From Mesorhizobium carmichaelinearum (GTDB lineage: Bacteria; Pseudomonadota; Alphaproteobacteria; Rhizobiales; Rhizobiaceae): 64,000 bases of DNA. The stretch spans positions 372,001 through 436,000 of the forward strand of contig NZ_FZQR01000001.1 of assembly GCF_900199455.1 (NCBI RefSeq). The letters run 5' to 3'. Every line of letters starts with the position of its first letter. Position 1 is the stretch's first letter. The position numbers were made by a program, and so were the translations under genes. This document shows, piece by piece, positions 38,774 to 49,450 of this stretch. Below the pieces are notes generated by a model, which saw nothing but the letters and a program-made list of their open reading frames with translations, searched no databases and was not told the DNA's origin.

Positions 38774-39016
38774 ATGGCATCGATAAGCCGCGTCAAGGAA
38801 CGGGCAGAAGAACAATCGACCACGATGAGTGTCGACCAGCAGGCGACGATCCGCATGCTCGCCAACGATTTGCACAGGCTGAACCAGTCAGTGATGAAGG
38901 CGGTCGAGGCGGGCGTCTCGGTGGAACTGGTGCGCTCGGCCAGGCACCATGGCGGCGACGGCAATTGGGGCGATCTGCTGATCCCGGTGATCGTCACCCA
39001 GCAGAGCCATGGCTGA
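38774..39016 (+). CDS. Small conserved-looking protein downstream of aceA
   Basis: The 80-residue product is unrecognised. The first ~60 residues are helical and charged (VDQQATIRMLANDLHRLNQS), then ARHHGGDGNWGDLLIPVIVT. It starts 57 nt after aceA with AGGAG before the ATG and is followed by a strong terminator, so it is a real second gene of the aceA unit. A role linked to isocitrate lyase is positional inference. Confidence 0.7.
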   Translation: MASISRVKERAEEQSTTMSVDQQATIRMLANDLHRLNQSVMKAVEAGVSVELVRSARHHGGDGNWGDLLIPVIVTQQSHG

Positions 39017-39039
39017 CCGGAAATCGTTGCAACCGACCC

Positions 39040-39078
39040 TTCACCTGCGCAGTGTATGCGCAGGTGAATTTTATTTTT
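39040..39078 (+). terminator. Rho-independent terminator of the aceA unit
   Basis: A perfect 12-bp stem TTCACCTGCGCA/TGCGCAGGTGAA (39040-39051 / 39057-39068) with a 5-nt loop is followed by TTTTATTTTTA. It is one of the strongest terminators in the window. Confidence 0.85.
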
Positions 39079-39257
39079 ATGCGGCCGATCCGTGGACAGG
39101 GCAGTACAGTACGGTTGCTTGACTCCACTGTCGCAGGAGGTGTTTTCGGAAGCCTTTTATTTCAACTTGACATGGGGTGCCATCTCACGCCAATTGTCGG
39201 CCAGATTCAACTCTGCATTGAAATAGGGGCGAGCTTCTTGGCCGACTTGGGTGCCCA

Positions 39258-39701
39258 GTGAGTAGCGAGGGCGAGACCGCAAAACATCCGAATCTGGCGA
39301 CCCAGGATTCAAGCGCAGAGACGATCCACAGTCCCTCGCAAGTGCTTGTTGTCGGGAAATCGCCGATCAATCGCGTTGTGGTGTCGAAAATCGTCGAGCG
39401 ATCCGGGCTCAGGCCAATCTCGGAATCGCCCGATATGGCGGCGAAGACCTTGCGAACGCTGGTGCCAGGCGTGATTGTGCTGGACGGCGGCGCAGACAAC
39501 AAGGACTGCGACAATCTGATGTCCGGCATCGAAACGCTGCGGCGGGCTTCGGGCAGATCGCTTCCGCCCGTCATCCTGCTTTCAACCAAGACCGGCACGC
39601 CGGAGAGCCTGGGCCTGTCGAGCATCATCGACGCCGTCGTCGCCAAGCCAATCACGCCCGAGCGGCTGCAACCAGTGATCGATCGCCTGATCAGCCGCTA
39701 A
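39258..39701 (+). CDS. Stand-alone receiver-like protein
   Basis: The 147-residue product has a receiver fold: SQVLVVGKSPINRVVVSKIV (where the usual acidic pair is missing), VPGVIVLDGGADNKDC with a possible phospho-Asp, and VVAKPITPERLQPV with the conserved Lys-Pro. The missing DD pocket makes normal phosphorylation doubtful. It starts at a GTG. No output domain, no adjacent kinase. Confidence 0.65.
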   Translation: MSSEGETAKHPNLATQDSSAETIHSPSQVLVVGKSPINRVVVSKIVERSGLRPISESPDMAAKTLRTLVPGVIVLDGGADNKDCDNLMSGIETLRRASGRSLPPVILLSTKTGTPESLGLSSIIDAVVAKPITPERLQPVIDRLISR

Positions 39702-39749
39702 CGGGTTTTCCATCCGCAAATGCTCGGAATAGAAAACTGAAAGCTGCAA

Positions 39750-40463
39750 TCAAGCTGGGTTTTTGATGCTTTCGACCAATTCGGGCAATTGCCCGAGGTC
39801 GGCAATCTGGCGGAACCGCGGCTCGGCGACCGGCGCCTCGACATGCTCGAGCACCCAGGTCAGCTCATGCGGCACATGGACACCCCAGCCGCCGGCCTCG
39901 ATGGCCGGCACCACGTCCGACTTCAGCGAATTGCCGACCATCATGCTCTTTGCCGGACCGTCACCGTGGCGGCTGAAGAGGCGCGCATAGGTCGCGGCAT
40001 TCTTGTCGCTGACGATCTCGACCGCGTCGAACAGGTCGCCGAGGCCTGAGCCAGCCAGCTTGCGCTCCTGGTCGAAGAGATCGCCCTTGGTGATCAGCAC
40101 GAGACGGTATGCGCCGGCGAGTTTCTCCACCGTCTCACGCACATGCGGCAAGACCTCGATCGGGTGGCTCAGCATCTCGCGGCCGGCGTCGAGAATCTGC
40201 GCTATGACCGAAGCCGGCACACGCCCGTCGGTGACCTCGATCGCCGTCTCGATCATCGACAGGGTAAATCCCTTGATGCCGAAGCCATAGACGGCAAGGT
40301 TGCGCCGTTCGGCCTCGAGCAATCGCGCCGAAATTTGTTTCTCCTCGCCATGGTCGGCAAGCATTGCGGCGAAGCGCTTCTCCGTCATGCGGAAGAACTG
40401 CTCGTTCTGCCAAAGTGTGTCGTCGGCGTCGAAGCCTATGGTCGTCAGGTCATTGTTTCGCAT
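39750..40463 (-). CDS. HAD-superfamily hydrolase
   Basis: The 237-residue enzyme has HAD motif I GFDADDTLWQ, motif II Thr and Lys in LVLITKGDLFDQERK, and motif IV MVGNSLKSDVVPA. The cap region lies between I and II. It is a likely phosphatase or dehalogenase-type hydrolase; the substrate is unknown. The ATG at 40463 has GGAAGG upstream; the longer frame reaches into the divergent glutamine-synthetase-like gene and is discarded. Confidence 0.85.
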   Translation of the reverse strand: MRNNDLTTIGFDADDTLWQNEQFFRMTEKRFAAMLADHGEEKQISARLLEAERRNLAVYGFGIKGFTLSMIETAIEVTDGRVPASVIAQILDAGREMLSHPIEVLPHVRETVEKLAGAYRLVLITKGDLFDQERKLAGSGLGDLFDAVEIVSDKNAATYARLFSRHGDGPAKSMMVGNSLKSDVVPAIEAGGWGVHVPHELTWVLEHVEAPVAEPRFRQIADLGQLPELVESIKNPA

Positions 40464-40606
40464 CGATGCCTTCCAGGTTGCGAGCCGCCCGAACCTAAGC
40501 CGCCCGGCACGATTTTCAACCGGAACGAGGAATGCCGACAGCGGCTCCCCTTCCCTTCCACAGGGGGGCACGGCTATACTCCGAAATCCGCAACCCAATC
40601 TGGTGA

Positions 40607-42043
40607 ATGATGCCGCCTGCAAAAAAGGAAGTCCGTCCGTCGAGCCGCGGAGGACGGGCGCGCACGCCTGCCTTCGTGAAAAACCTGCGTGGTGTGAAGA
40701 ACTGGAAGGAAGTCAGCGAATGGCTGGAATGGCGCGGCATCGAGGACATCGAATGCATCACGCCTGATCAGGCTGGCGTGGCGCGCGGCAAGATGATGCC
40801 GTCGAAGAAATTCACCTCCAACACCTCGCTGGCGCTGCCTTCGGCCGTCTTCATGACGACGATTTCCGGCGGCTATCCCGAAGACGGCAACGGCTTCCAC
40901 TATCCGGAAGACGACGGCGACCTGAAGCTGATGCCCGACCTGTCGACGCTGACGGTGGTGCCCTGGGAAGAAGACCCGACGGCCGCCGTCATCTGCGACC
41001 TCGTGCACCAGGACGGCCGCTCGGTCGAGTTCACGCCGCGCAACGTGTTGAAGCGCGTGCTTGCCGCCTATGACAAGCTCGGGCTGAAGCCGGTTGTGGC
41101 GCCCGAGATCGAATTCTACCTGGTGCGCAAGAATCCGGATCCGGACTATCCGTTGACCCCGCCCGTCGGCCGTTCGGGGCGCGCGATCGGCGGCGGCGCC
41201 GGCTATTCGATCGCCGGCGTCAACGAGTTCGACGAGCTGATCGACGACATCTACCATTTCTCCGAAAGCCAGGGCCTGGAGATCGACACGCTCATCCATG
41301 AAGAGGGCGCCGGTCAGCTCGAAATCAATCTTCGCCATGGCGACCCGATCGAGCTTGCCGACCAGGTCTTCATGTTCAAGCGCACCATTCGCGAGGCGGC
41401 GCTCAAGCATGAGATCTACGCGACCTTCATGGCCAAGCCGATCCAGGGCCAGCCGGGCTCGGCCATGCATATCCACCAATCGATCATCGACAAGAAGACC
41501 GGCAAAAACATCTTTTCGGCCGAGGACGGCTCGGAAACCGAGGAGTTCTTCCATTTCATCGGCGGCATGCAGAAGCACGTGCCGAACGCGCTGGTGATGT
41601 TCGCGCCCTATGTCAATTCCTACCGCCGGCTGACGCAGGCGGCCTCGGCTCCGGTCAACAACAAATGGGGTTATGACAACCGCACCACGGCCTTCCGCGT
41701 GCCGCGTTCGGATCCGGCGGCGCGACGTGTCGAAAACCGCATTCCGTCCTCCGATGCCAATCCCTACCTGGCGCTCGCGGCTTCGCTCGCTTGCGGGCTG
41801 ATCGGCATCACCAGGAAGATCAAGGCCGAACCTCCGGTGCTGACGACCGCCAATGCACACGAGATCGACCTGCCGCGCAGCCTGCTCGAAGCTGTCGACC
41901 TGTTTGAGGGCGACGAGGAACTTTGCGCGCTGCTGGGTAAGTCCTTCGCCGCCACCTATGCGGCGATCAAGCGGGCGGAATTCGAGACGTTCATGGAAGT
42001 GATCAGCCCGTGGGAGCGGGAGTATCTTCTGCTCAACGTGTGA
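40607..42043 (+). CDS. Glutamine-synthetase-like ligase (gamma-glutamylpolyamine synthetase type)
   Basis: The 478-residue GS-fold enzyme has the ATP-site pattern QPGSAMHIHQS, the metal ligands in APEIEFYLVRK and EEGAGQLEINLRHGD, and NRTTAFRVPRSDPAARRVEN. The pattern GVARGKMMPSKKF near the N-terminus is typical of PuuA-type enzymes that glutamylate putrescine, not of GlnA. An FAD oxidase gene follows 123 bp later, matching the PuuA-PuuB step order, and a putrescine importer is ~6 kb away. Confidence 0.85.
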   Translation: MMPPAKKEVRPSSRGGRARTPAFVKNLRGVKNWKEVSEWLEWRGIEDIECITPDQAGVARGKMMPSKKFTSNTSLALPSAVFMTTISGGYPEDGNGFHYPEDDGDLKLMPDLSTLTVVPWEEDPTAAVICDLVHQDGRSVEFTPRNVLKRVLAAYDKLGLKPVVAPEIEFYLVRKNPDPDYPLTPPVGRSGRAIGGGAGYSIAGVNEFDELIDDIYHFSESQGLEIDTLIHEEGAGQLEINLRHGDPIELADQVFMFKRTIREAALKHEIYATFMAKPIQGQPGSAMHIHQSIIDKKTGKNIFSAEDGSETEEFFHFIGGMQKHVPNALVMFAPYVNSYRRLTQAASAPVNNKWGYDNRTTAFRVPRSDPAARRVENRIPSSDANPYLALAASLACGLIGITRKIKAEPPVLTTANAHEIDLPRSLLEAVDLFEGDEELCALLGKSFAATYAAIKRAEFETFMEVISPWEREYLLLNV

Positions 42044-42060
42044 GCGGCCGGTTCGGCGCG

Positions 42061-42155
42061 TGAGTGGTGAATAGTGAATGATGGGTAGCTTCATACTGGA
42101 TGGATGAGCGCAGACGGTTGCGGTCTCTCACAGCCATTCACCATTCACCATTCTT
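42061..42155. repeat. Inverted GTGAAT/ATTCAC repeat pair
   Basis: Two GTGAAT-type units at ~42065-42085 and three ATTCACC units at ~42136-42155 are complementary and could form a long hairpin around a ~50-nt loop. It lies between the ligase and oxidase genes and may be a dispersed repeat or modulate the downstream gene. Confidence 0.5.
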
Positions 42156-42165
42156 TGGCGTTCCC

Positions 42166-43452
42166 ATGTCTTATCAATCCCCCATTTCTCCTGGCCGTTC
42201 CTGGTATGAGGACACGGCCGGGCCTCGGCCTGAGTATCCAGCACTCGACGGCGACCGAAAATGCGATGTCGTCGTTGTCGGTGGCGGGTTCACCGGCCTC
42301 TCAGCGGCGGTTCACCTGGCGAAGGCTGGAGCAGATGTCGTGCTCATCGAGGCGTACCGTTTCGGCGACGGCGCGTCCGGGCGCAATGGCGGGCAGCTTG
42401 GCACCGGGCAGCGCGCCTGGGCCGAGGATCTGGAGGCGGAATACGGTCTGTCCCGCGCCAGGGCGCTGTTCGATCTTGCCGAGGAGGCGAAGGCGCATCT
42501 TCTGGAATTCGCGGCCACCAACCAGATCGATATCGACTACATGCCGGGCCAGCTTTCGGTGGCGCACAAGCCGCGCTATGTCGACGACTACAAGGCGCAT
42601 GCCGAGATCATGGCCAGCCGTTTCTCCTATCCGCACATCTCCTTCATGGATGCGAAGGAGACGGCGGAGCGGCTTGGCTCGACCGCCTATTTTGGCGGCA
42701 CGCGCGACACCGGCACCGGCCACATCCACCCCATGAAGCTGGTGATCGGCACGGCGCGGGTGGCGTCGCAGGCCGGCGCGCAACTGTTCGAGAAGACACC
42801 ATCGACCGGCATCGTTTCCACCGGCGGCAAGGTCAGGGTTTCGACACCGAGGGGTACGATAATGGCGCAGAAATGCCTGATCGCGGTCAACGCCTATGGC
42901 GGCACGCTCGAACCGGTGAGTGCGGCGCACATCATGCCGATCGGCTCCTTCATCGGAGCGACCGTGCCCTTGGGAGCGGACACGAAAGTGCTGCCTGGCG
43001 GCGAAGCGGTCGATGATTCCCGCTTCGTGGTACGCTATTTCCGCAAGTCGAGGGATGGCCGGCTGCTGTTCGGCGGACGCGAGGTCTATGGCGTCAACGA
43101 CCCGAAGGATATCCACATCCATATCCGCCGCCAGATCGTCGAGCTCTATCCGGCGTTGAAGGATATCGAGATCACCCATGGCTGGGGCGGTTATGTCGGC
43201 ATCACCGTGCCGCGGAAACCGTTCGTGCGCGAAGTGATGCCCAATGTGATCTCGGCCGGCGGCTATTCCGGCCATGGCGTCATGCTGTCGAACTTCTTCG
43301 GCAAGCTCTATGCCGAGACCGTTGCCGGCAATCGCGACCGGCTGAAGCTGATCGAAGACCTGAAGATTCCGCCATTTCCCGGCGGCCGGCGCTTCCGTAC
43401 GCCGCTGCTTTTCCTGGCGCTCAACTGGTTCGCGCTGCGCGACAGAATCTAA
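42166..43452 (+). CDS. FAD-dependent oxidase (PuuB/DadA-like)
   Basis: The 428-residue DAO-type flavoenzyme has the dinucleotide motif VVVVGGGFTGLSAAVHLAKA and a covalent-FAD-type flank SGRNGGQLGTGQR. The C-terminal part GWGGYVGITVPRKPFVREV ... SAGGYSGHGVMLS is typical of gamma-glutamylputrescine oxidases. The start ATG at 42166 (MSYQSPISPGRSWYED) fits homologues; the frame to 42100 lies in the repeat. It probably oxidises the gamma-glutamyl-polyamine made by the upstream ligase. Confidence 0.85.
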   Translation: MSYQSPISPGRSWYEDTAGPRPEYPALDGDRKCDVVVVGGGFTGLSAAVHLAKAGADVVLIEAYRFGDGASGRNGGQLGTGQRAWAEDLEAEYGLSRARALFDLAEEAKAHLLEFAATNQIDIDYMPGQLSVAHKPRYVDDYKAHAEIMASRFSYPHISFMDAKETAERLGSTAYFGGTRDTGTGHIHPMKLVIGTARVASQAGAQLFEKTPSTGIVSTGGKVRVSTPRGTIMAQKCLIAVNAYGGTLEPVSAAHIMPIGSFIGATVPLGADTKVLPGGEAVDDSRFVVRYFRKSRDGRLLFGGREVYGVNDPKDIHIHIRRQIVELYPALKDIEITHGWGGYVGITVPRKPFVREVMPNVISAGGYSGHGVMLSNFFGKLYAETVAGNRDRLKLIEDLKIPPFPGGRRFRTPLLFLALNWFALRDRI

Positions 43453-43562
43453 AGCGCGTCGCGTTGAACGCGTTGAAACGGATTCATGTGACGCGCTTTA
43501 GATCTTTGTTTTATGCACGTCGTTCTCCCAAAACCGAGATCACTTTTGGGCGACATGCATAG
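43453..43562. repeat. Rhizobial intergenic mosaic element
   Basis: An AAAGCGCGTCGCG/GACGCGCTTT inverted pair is followed by TGCACGTCG/CGACATGCA arms around CCCAAAA/TTTTGGG. This two-part palindrome is a familiar repeated intergenic element of Mesorhizobium and relatives. It directly follows the stop of the oxidase gene; the rest up to 43852 is non-coding and AT-richer around 43605-43635, probably promoter. Confidence 0.65.
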
Positions 43563-43852
43563 GCGGGATCGGATCGCCACGGTCCCACGCCATCACGGGC
43601 TGATGTAATATTGTAATATCATTGTAACATTTGTTGCCCTAGCGGCACATTGCGGAAATGCCGTCAAAGGCGCAGAATCCCCTATAATGGCGTACTGATG
43701 CCACAATCGCGGGCGAAAGGTTCGCGCTTCTGGGCGATTGTTCGGGGATTGCTGCGGGCTTGCCCGCGTTGATTTTGGGACCGATGCCGATCAAATGCCG
43801 GACTTCCGGCAACGATCGAAAGAACATTGGCCCGCGTATGGAGGTGGCAAGA

Positions 43853-44737
43853 GTGAGAGAGCCCTTCAGTTTCGGTGCGCCGGAACGTCGGCGCTTTGCC
43901 ATGCAGTTCGGATACGACATGCGGCCGTCCTTCTGGCAGGAAGTCCGCTCGAACTCGCATCTGGTGATTGCCGCGGTCGGCACCGCCGCGCTGCTCGGCG
44001 TGGCCGCGGTGGCGCTCTGGCTGGCCTTGCCGACGAGCGAGCGGCAAGCGGCCGCCAGCCAGGAACAAAGCATTCCGACCATTCCGGTGAAGACGACGAA
44101 GATCGTGCCTGCCGGAACGACGGTGGCCGCGGCGACCGTGCCGCAGCCCGCCCGCAAGTCCGACCAGGTCTCACCGACCGTGGCAGCGGCGAAAGCAAAC
44201 ATACAAGCGCTTGCCGCCAATAACCCCCGCTGGACCGAGGCACAGCCGAAGACCGCTTCGGCGGCACCTGATCCCAATCAAGCGGCTGGCCCCAATCAGG
44301 TGGCCACTCAGGCTGAGCCGGCGCCGGACAAGCCGGCTGTCGCGGCGGCATTCGCGCAATCGGCGACCAATACCGATGCCGCCAGCGAACTTGCCAAGGT
44401 TGCCGCGCCGGCACCGGCGGCAGGCAGCAATCCGGATGGTGCACAGACCGCCGCGATACCCGAAGTGCAGCCGCAGACACCCGAACAGCAGCCGGCGGCG
44501 ACCGACGATGATGGCAGCAAGGCCAAGGCCAAGCCGCGCAAAGTGGCGGCGGCCGGCAATGGGCGCATCCTGAGAGCGGTGACCATGCGCAGCGGCCCGA
44601 AGAAGAACGCAGCCGCCATCGCCACTGTGCCGGCAAGGACTTCGGTGCAGGTGATGAGCTGTAAGCAATGGTGCCAGATCGTCTACAACGGCAAGACCGG
44701 CTGGATCTACAAGAGCTACATCAAGACCGGCGCCTGA
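43853..44737 (+). CDS. Membrane-anchored SH3-domain protein
   Basis: The 294-residue product has one helix (LVIAAVGTAALLGVAAVALW), a long Ala/Pro/Gln-rich linker, and a C-terminal bacterial SH3 domain (RAVTMRSGPKKNAAAIATVP ... CKQWCQIVYNGKTGWIYKSY) with a likely disulfide. It would sit in the inner membrane with the SH3 domain in the periplasm, probably binding peptidoglycan. The GTG at 43853 is chosen because GGAGG is 7 nt upstream; ATGs at 43838 and 43901 are alternatives. Confidence 0.75.
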   Translation: MREPFSFGAPERRRFAMQFGYDMRPSFWQEVRSNSHLVIAAVGTAALLGVAAVALWLALPTSERQAAASQEQSIPTIPVKTTKIVPAGTTVAAATVPQPARKSDQVSPTVAAAKANIQALAANNPRWTEAQPKTASAAPDPNQAAGPNQVATQAEPAPDKPAVAAAFAQSATNTDAASELAKVAAPAPAAGSNPDGAQTAAIPEVQPQTPEQQPAATDDDGSKAKAKPRKVAAAGNGRILRAVTMRSGPKKNAAAIATVPARTSVQVMSCKQWCQIVYNGKTGWIYKSYIKTGA

Positions 44738-44767
44738 TGTGTCTGCGCATTTGCGGCTGGGGCCGGC

Positions 44768-46072
44768 CTATGACGGCCCGCCGCCGAACATGCGCCGCAA
44801 ACGCTGCCACCGTCTGGCGCGCCTGCCTTGCCTGACATGGTCGCCATGCTGGTCGAACGGCACCTCATAGAGGCCGCAGGTGGCGCAGCCCTCCCGCTTG
44901 CCGCAGACGGGAATCCAACATTTGACGTCATGCGTCCAGGCGAGCGCGACGCGCTCTAGGTGAAGGTTTGAAGAGCTTTTGACGAGTATCAGTTCGCCCG
45001 GCACCGCCGTGCGCCTGATATGATCGGAAACTTCCTTCGGCGTGCTAAGCTCGACAAACCGGCCGCTGTCACGGTCAGCCTGCCCCGCTCCCGAGCGATG
45101 TGCGTGGTCGCCGGTGTAAATCACCTGGTCCGCAATCTCCCGCGCGGTTTGGTAGGCGGTGGCGTACTTCCTGTTCGAGCCGGAATAGTCCGAGATCTGG
45201 CCAAGCACGATGCGCTTTCGACCGACAGTGGCCTTTGCCACCATGTCCAAGGCAAGGTTGATCGAGTGCCAGGGCGCTTTTGCGGCATCGACGATGAAGT
45301 GCGGGCCACCGTCGGCGACGAGCACGGCACAGCGATTAACCAATGGTTGGAAAGTCGCCAACTCTGCGGCAACCTTGTCCGGCGGGACGCCGAGTTCGAG
45401 CGCCGTCGCAACGGCGGCCGCGGTCGGCAGCCATAAATGTTCGCCCGGAAACAGCGTCTTGAGTTCAACCACGCCGCCGCGCCAGTGGATCGACAGCGTC
45501 AGCCGATCGGGATAGGCGGCGTGGATGTCGGTGACGCGATAGTCGGCCATCTCAGCCGTGCCGAAGGTGACGACACGGCATCCGGCGCCGGCAGCCATGC
45601 CGGCCACATGGGAATCGTCGGCGTTGAGGACGGCAAGACCGTCCGGCCGCAGCGCTTCGACCAAGGCGCGCTTTTCCCTGGCAACATTCTCCACGGTCCT
45701 GAAACTGGCAAAATGCTCAAGGCGAACCATGGTGACGACAGCCACATGCGGCCGCAGCATTTCCGCCATCGGCCGCAGGGTATCGACGCCGGAGGCCCCG
45801 GCTTCGAAAACGACATAGTCGACCTCACCCACTTGCCGCATGCGCTTGTAGAGCGTGCTGACCAGCGAGTTCATGGTGTTGGCGAGTACGCGTGAATAGG
45901 TCGGCCGATGGGCGGCCAGTATATGCCCAAGCAGCGCCGTGACGGTCGATTTCCCCGAACTGCCGGTGACGCCGATGAAGGTCGCCTTGCTTTTCGCCCG
46001 GGCGCGCCTGGCTCTGTAGATCTTGACGCGACGCTGCAGGTCTTCGCGAACCTTCCGCACTCTCGCGTTCAT
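44768..46072 (-). CDS. Mur-ligase-like protein with C-terminal cysteine cluster
   Basis: The 434-residue ATP-dependent ligase homologue has the P-loop GVTGSSGKSTVTALLGHIL, a Mur central domain (YVVFEAGASGVDTL, VVTMVRLEHFASF, VLNADDSHV) and a Mur C-terminal domain (RKRIVLGQISDYSG, GELILVKSSSN). It is not in a dcw cluster and departs from MurC-F in the middle domain. The last ~70 residues hold CWIPVCGKREGCATCGLYEV, four Cys that could bind zinc or Fe-S, then a basic tail. It probably makes an amide bond to an envelope or storage polymer; the substrate is unknown. Confidence 0.75.
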   Translation of the reverse strand: MNARVRKVREDLQRRVKIYRARRARAKSKATFIGVTGSSGKSTVTALLGHILAAHRPTYSRVLANTMNSLVSTLYKRMRQVGEVDYVVFEAGASGVDTLRPMAEMLRPHVAVVTMVRLEHFASFRTVENVAREKRALVEALRPDGLAVLNADDSHVAGMAAGAGCRVVTFGTAEMADYRVTDIHAAYPDRLTLSIHWRGGVVELKTLFPGEHLWLPTAAAVATALELGVPPDKVAAELATFQPLVNRCAVLVADGGPHFIVDAAKAPWHSINLALDMVAKATVGRKRIVLGQISDYSGSNRKYATAYQTAREIADQVIYTGDHAHRSGAGQADRDSGRFVELSTPKEVSDHIRRTAVPGELILVKSSSNLHLERVALAWTHDVKCWIPVCGKREGCATCGLYEVPFDQHGDHVRQGRRARRWQRLRRMFGGGPS

Positions 46073-46178
46073 CGCGCCATCCGCCCTCTAGCTTCTGAAA
46101 CACTAGGACATGAGACCTTCGAGTCAAATCCGAGTCGCGGCGCGGGCAAACCGACCGGCGTTGCAAAGACGATACCCC

Positions 46179-46940
46179 TCAGATGCAGCGGCCGCCATCG
46201 ACCTCCAGCGCCACGCCGGTGATGAAGGCGGCTTCATCCGATGCCAGCCAGAGTGCGGCATTGGCGATATCGAGGGGGGTCGAAAGCCGGCCGAGCGGGA
46301 TCGAGGCGCGGAATGTCTCGCGGATCTCGGGCGTGTCGGCGCCCATGAATTTCTCCAGCATACCGGTTTCGCCGGCGACCGGGCAAAGGCAATTGACCCG
46401 GATGTTCTTGGGCGCCAGCTCCACCGCCATCGATTTCGTGGCGGTGATCGCCCAGCCTTTCGAGGCGTTGTACCAGGTGAGGCCGGGCCGCGGCCTGAGT
46501 CCTGCGGTCGAGGCCGTAGTCAGGATGACGCCGCCGCCTTGCTGGTCCATGATCGGCACCACTGCAAGGGCTGCATGGTAGATCGCCTTCATGTTGACAG
46601 CGGTGATCAGGTCAAAAGTTTCTTCGTCGACCTTGAGCATGTCGCCATTGCGATGGGTGTAACCGGCATTGTTGACCATGATGTCGATGCGGCCGAAGGC
46701 GCTCTTGGCGGCATAGACCATTTCGTCGAATTCGGAGCGTAGCGAGACATCGGTCTGCGTCCAGATCGCGGCCTCGCCGATCTCGCCGGCGACGCGCTCG
46801 GCGCCCTTGGCATTGAGATCGGCGACAACCACCCTGGCGCCCTCTTGCGCAAAACGCTTGGCCATGCCCTCACCGAAGCCGGATGCCGCGCCGGTGATGA
46901 TGGCGACCTTGTTTTCCAGACGCATGGCTTGCCCGCTCAT
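46179..46940 (-). CDS. Short-chain dehydrogenase/reductase
   Basis: The 253-residue classical SDR has TGAASGFGEG for cofactor binding, Asp after VVVAD (favouring NAD), NNAG in VNNAGYTHR, Ser in TTASTAG and catalytic YNASK. The C-terminus GVALEVDGGRCI is typical of the 3-oxoacyl-ACP-reductase/glucose-dehydrogenase group. AGGAAG precedes the ATG at 46940. It stands alone and divergent from zwf; the substrate is unknown. Confidence 0.88.
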   Translation of the reverse strand: MSGQAMRLENKVAIITGAASGFGEGMAKRFAQEGARVVVADLNAKGAERVAGEIGEAAIWTQTDVSLRSEFDEMVYAAKSAFGRIDIMVNNAGYTHRNGDMLKVDEETFDLITAVNMKAIYHAALAVVPIMDQQGGGVILTTASTAGLRPRPGLTWYNASKGWAITATKSMAVELAPKNIRVNCLCPVAGETGMLEKFMGADTPEIRETFRASIPLGRLSTPLDIANAALWLASDEAAFITGVALEVDGGRCI

Positions 46941-47234
46941 CGATATCTTCCTGGAACCAATAAGGCGACTGACCAGCGCGGCCCATGCCGCGACTGACAA
47001 CGCGCCATTTCTCCCTTAGCTTTCGTCACATTCACGTTCTATGCTGCAACTGCGAAAGCTTCCGGAGTCTTCGTCCACCGACAAGCCTCCGGCAAGCGCC
47101 AGTGTCAAGCGCACATGTGGACCCAATCAATATCCAGCGATTGGTCCTCGATGTGACACCATGGCACTGGAAAATTTAAATCGATTAGAATATATCAGCC
47201 GCGTACTCGCGACCGGCGTCAAAGCGGACAGACC

Positions 47235-48685
<1,451 letters not shown>

Positions 48686-48704
<19 letters not shown>

Positions 48705-49402
48705 ACGGCGCCAGCTACAACTGGAACGCTTTCCCCGACCGTCCACAATTGGCCGCGGCGCTGGCGGCCCGCGTGGCCGATCGCCTGACCAGAGCGATCG
48801 CCGAACGCGGCACGGCCGTGCTGGCCGTCTCCGGCGGTACGACGCCGGCCAAATTCTTTGCCGCGCTTTCGGCGGCGGCAATCGCCTGGGACAAGGTGAT
48901 CGTAACGCTGGTCGACGAGCGTTTCGTGCCGGCCTCCTCGCCGCGTTCCAATGCCGGGCTGGTGGCCGCCAATCTGTTGCAGAACGCGGCCAAGGCGGCA
49001 CGCTTCGTGCCGCTCTACCATGAGGCATCCGGCATCGAGGATGCGGCGGCGTCGGACGATGCCGCACTGCGCTCCCTGCCCTGGCCGCTCGATGTCGTGG
49101 TGCTCGGCATGGGGCCGGACGGCCACACCGCCTCGTTCTTTCCCGATGCCGACGATCTGGCAAAGCTGCTCGACCCGGCCTCCGACAGGATCATCCTGCC
49201 GGTTCATGCGGCCAGCGCGGGCGAGCCGCGGCTGACCCTGACGCTGGCGCGCATCGTCGATGCCGGCTTTATCGCTCTGCACATAGAGGGCGAGGACAAG
49301 CGCACCGCCTTCGACGGCGCGGTCGCGCCCGGGCCGCGAAAGCCGATCCGTGCCGTGCTGGACGCCGCACCCAGGCCCGTAGAGGTTTTCTGGGCGCCCT
49401 GA
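48686..49402 (+). CDS. pgl: 6-phosphogluconolactonase
   Basis: The 238-residue enzyme hydrolyses the lactone made by Zwf. It carries [32 protein letters not shown] and [15 protein letters not shown], the DevB-type signatures. Its ATG at 48686 lies 19 nt inside zwf, indicating coupling; a slightly later start cannot be excluded. Confidence 0.95.
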
Positions 49403-49415
49403 TTTTACGTTTAGT

Positions 49416-49450
49416 GGTCCCGGCAACGGCGGGAGGATGTTTCCGGGACC
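49416..49450 (+). promoter_or_regulatory. Intercistronic hairpin before edd
   Basis: A perfect 8-bp stem GGTCCCGG/CCGGGACC (49416-49423 / 49443-49450) encloses a loop with GGGAGGATG, a ribosome-site-plus-ATG look-alike in the edd frame. GGTCC could instead pair with GGACC at 49461, next to edd's own ribosome site. Function is inference. Confidence 0.35.
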
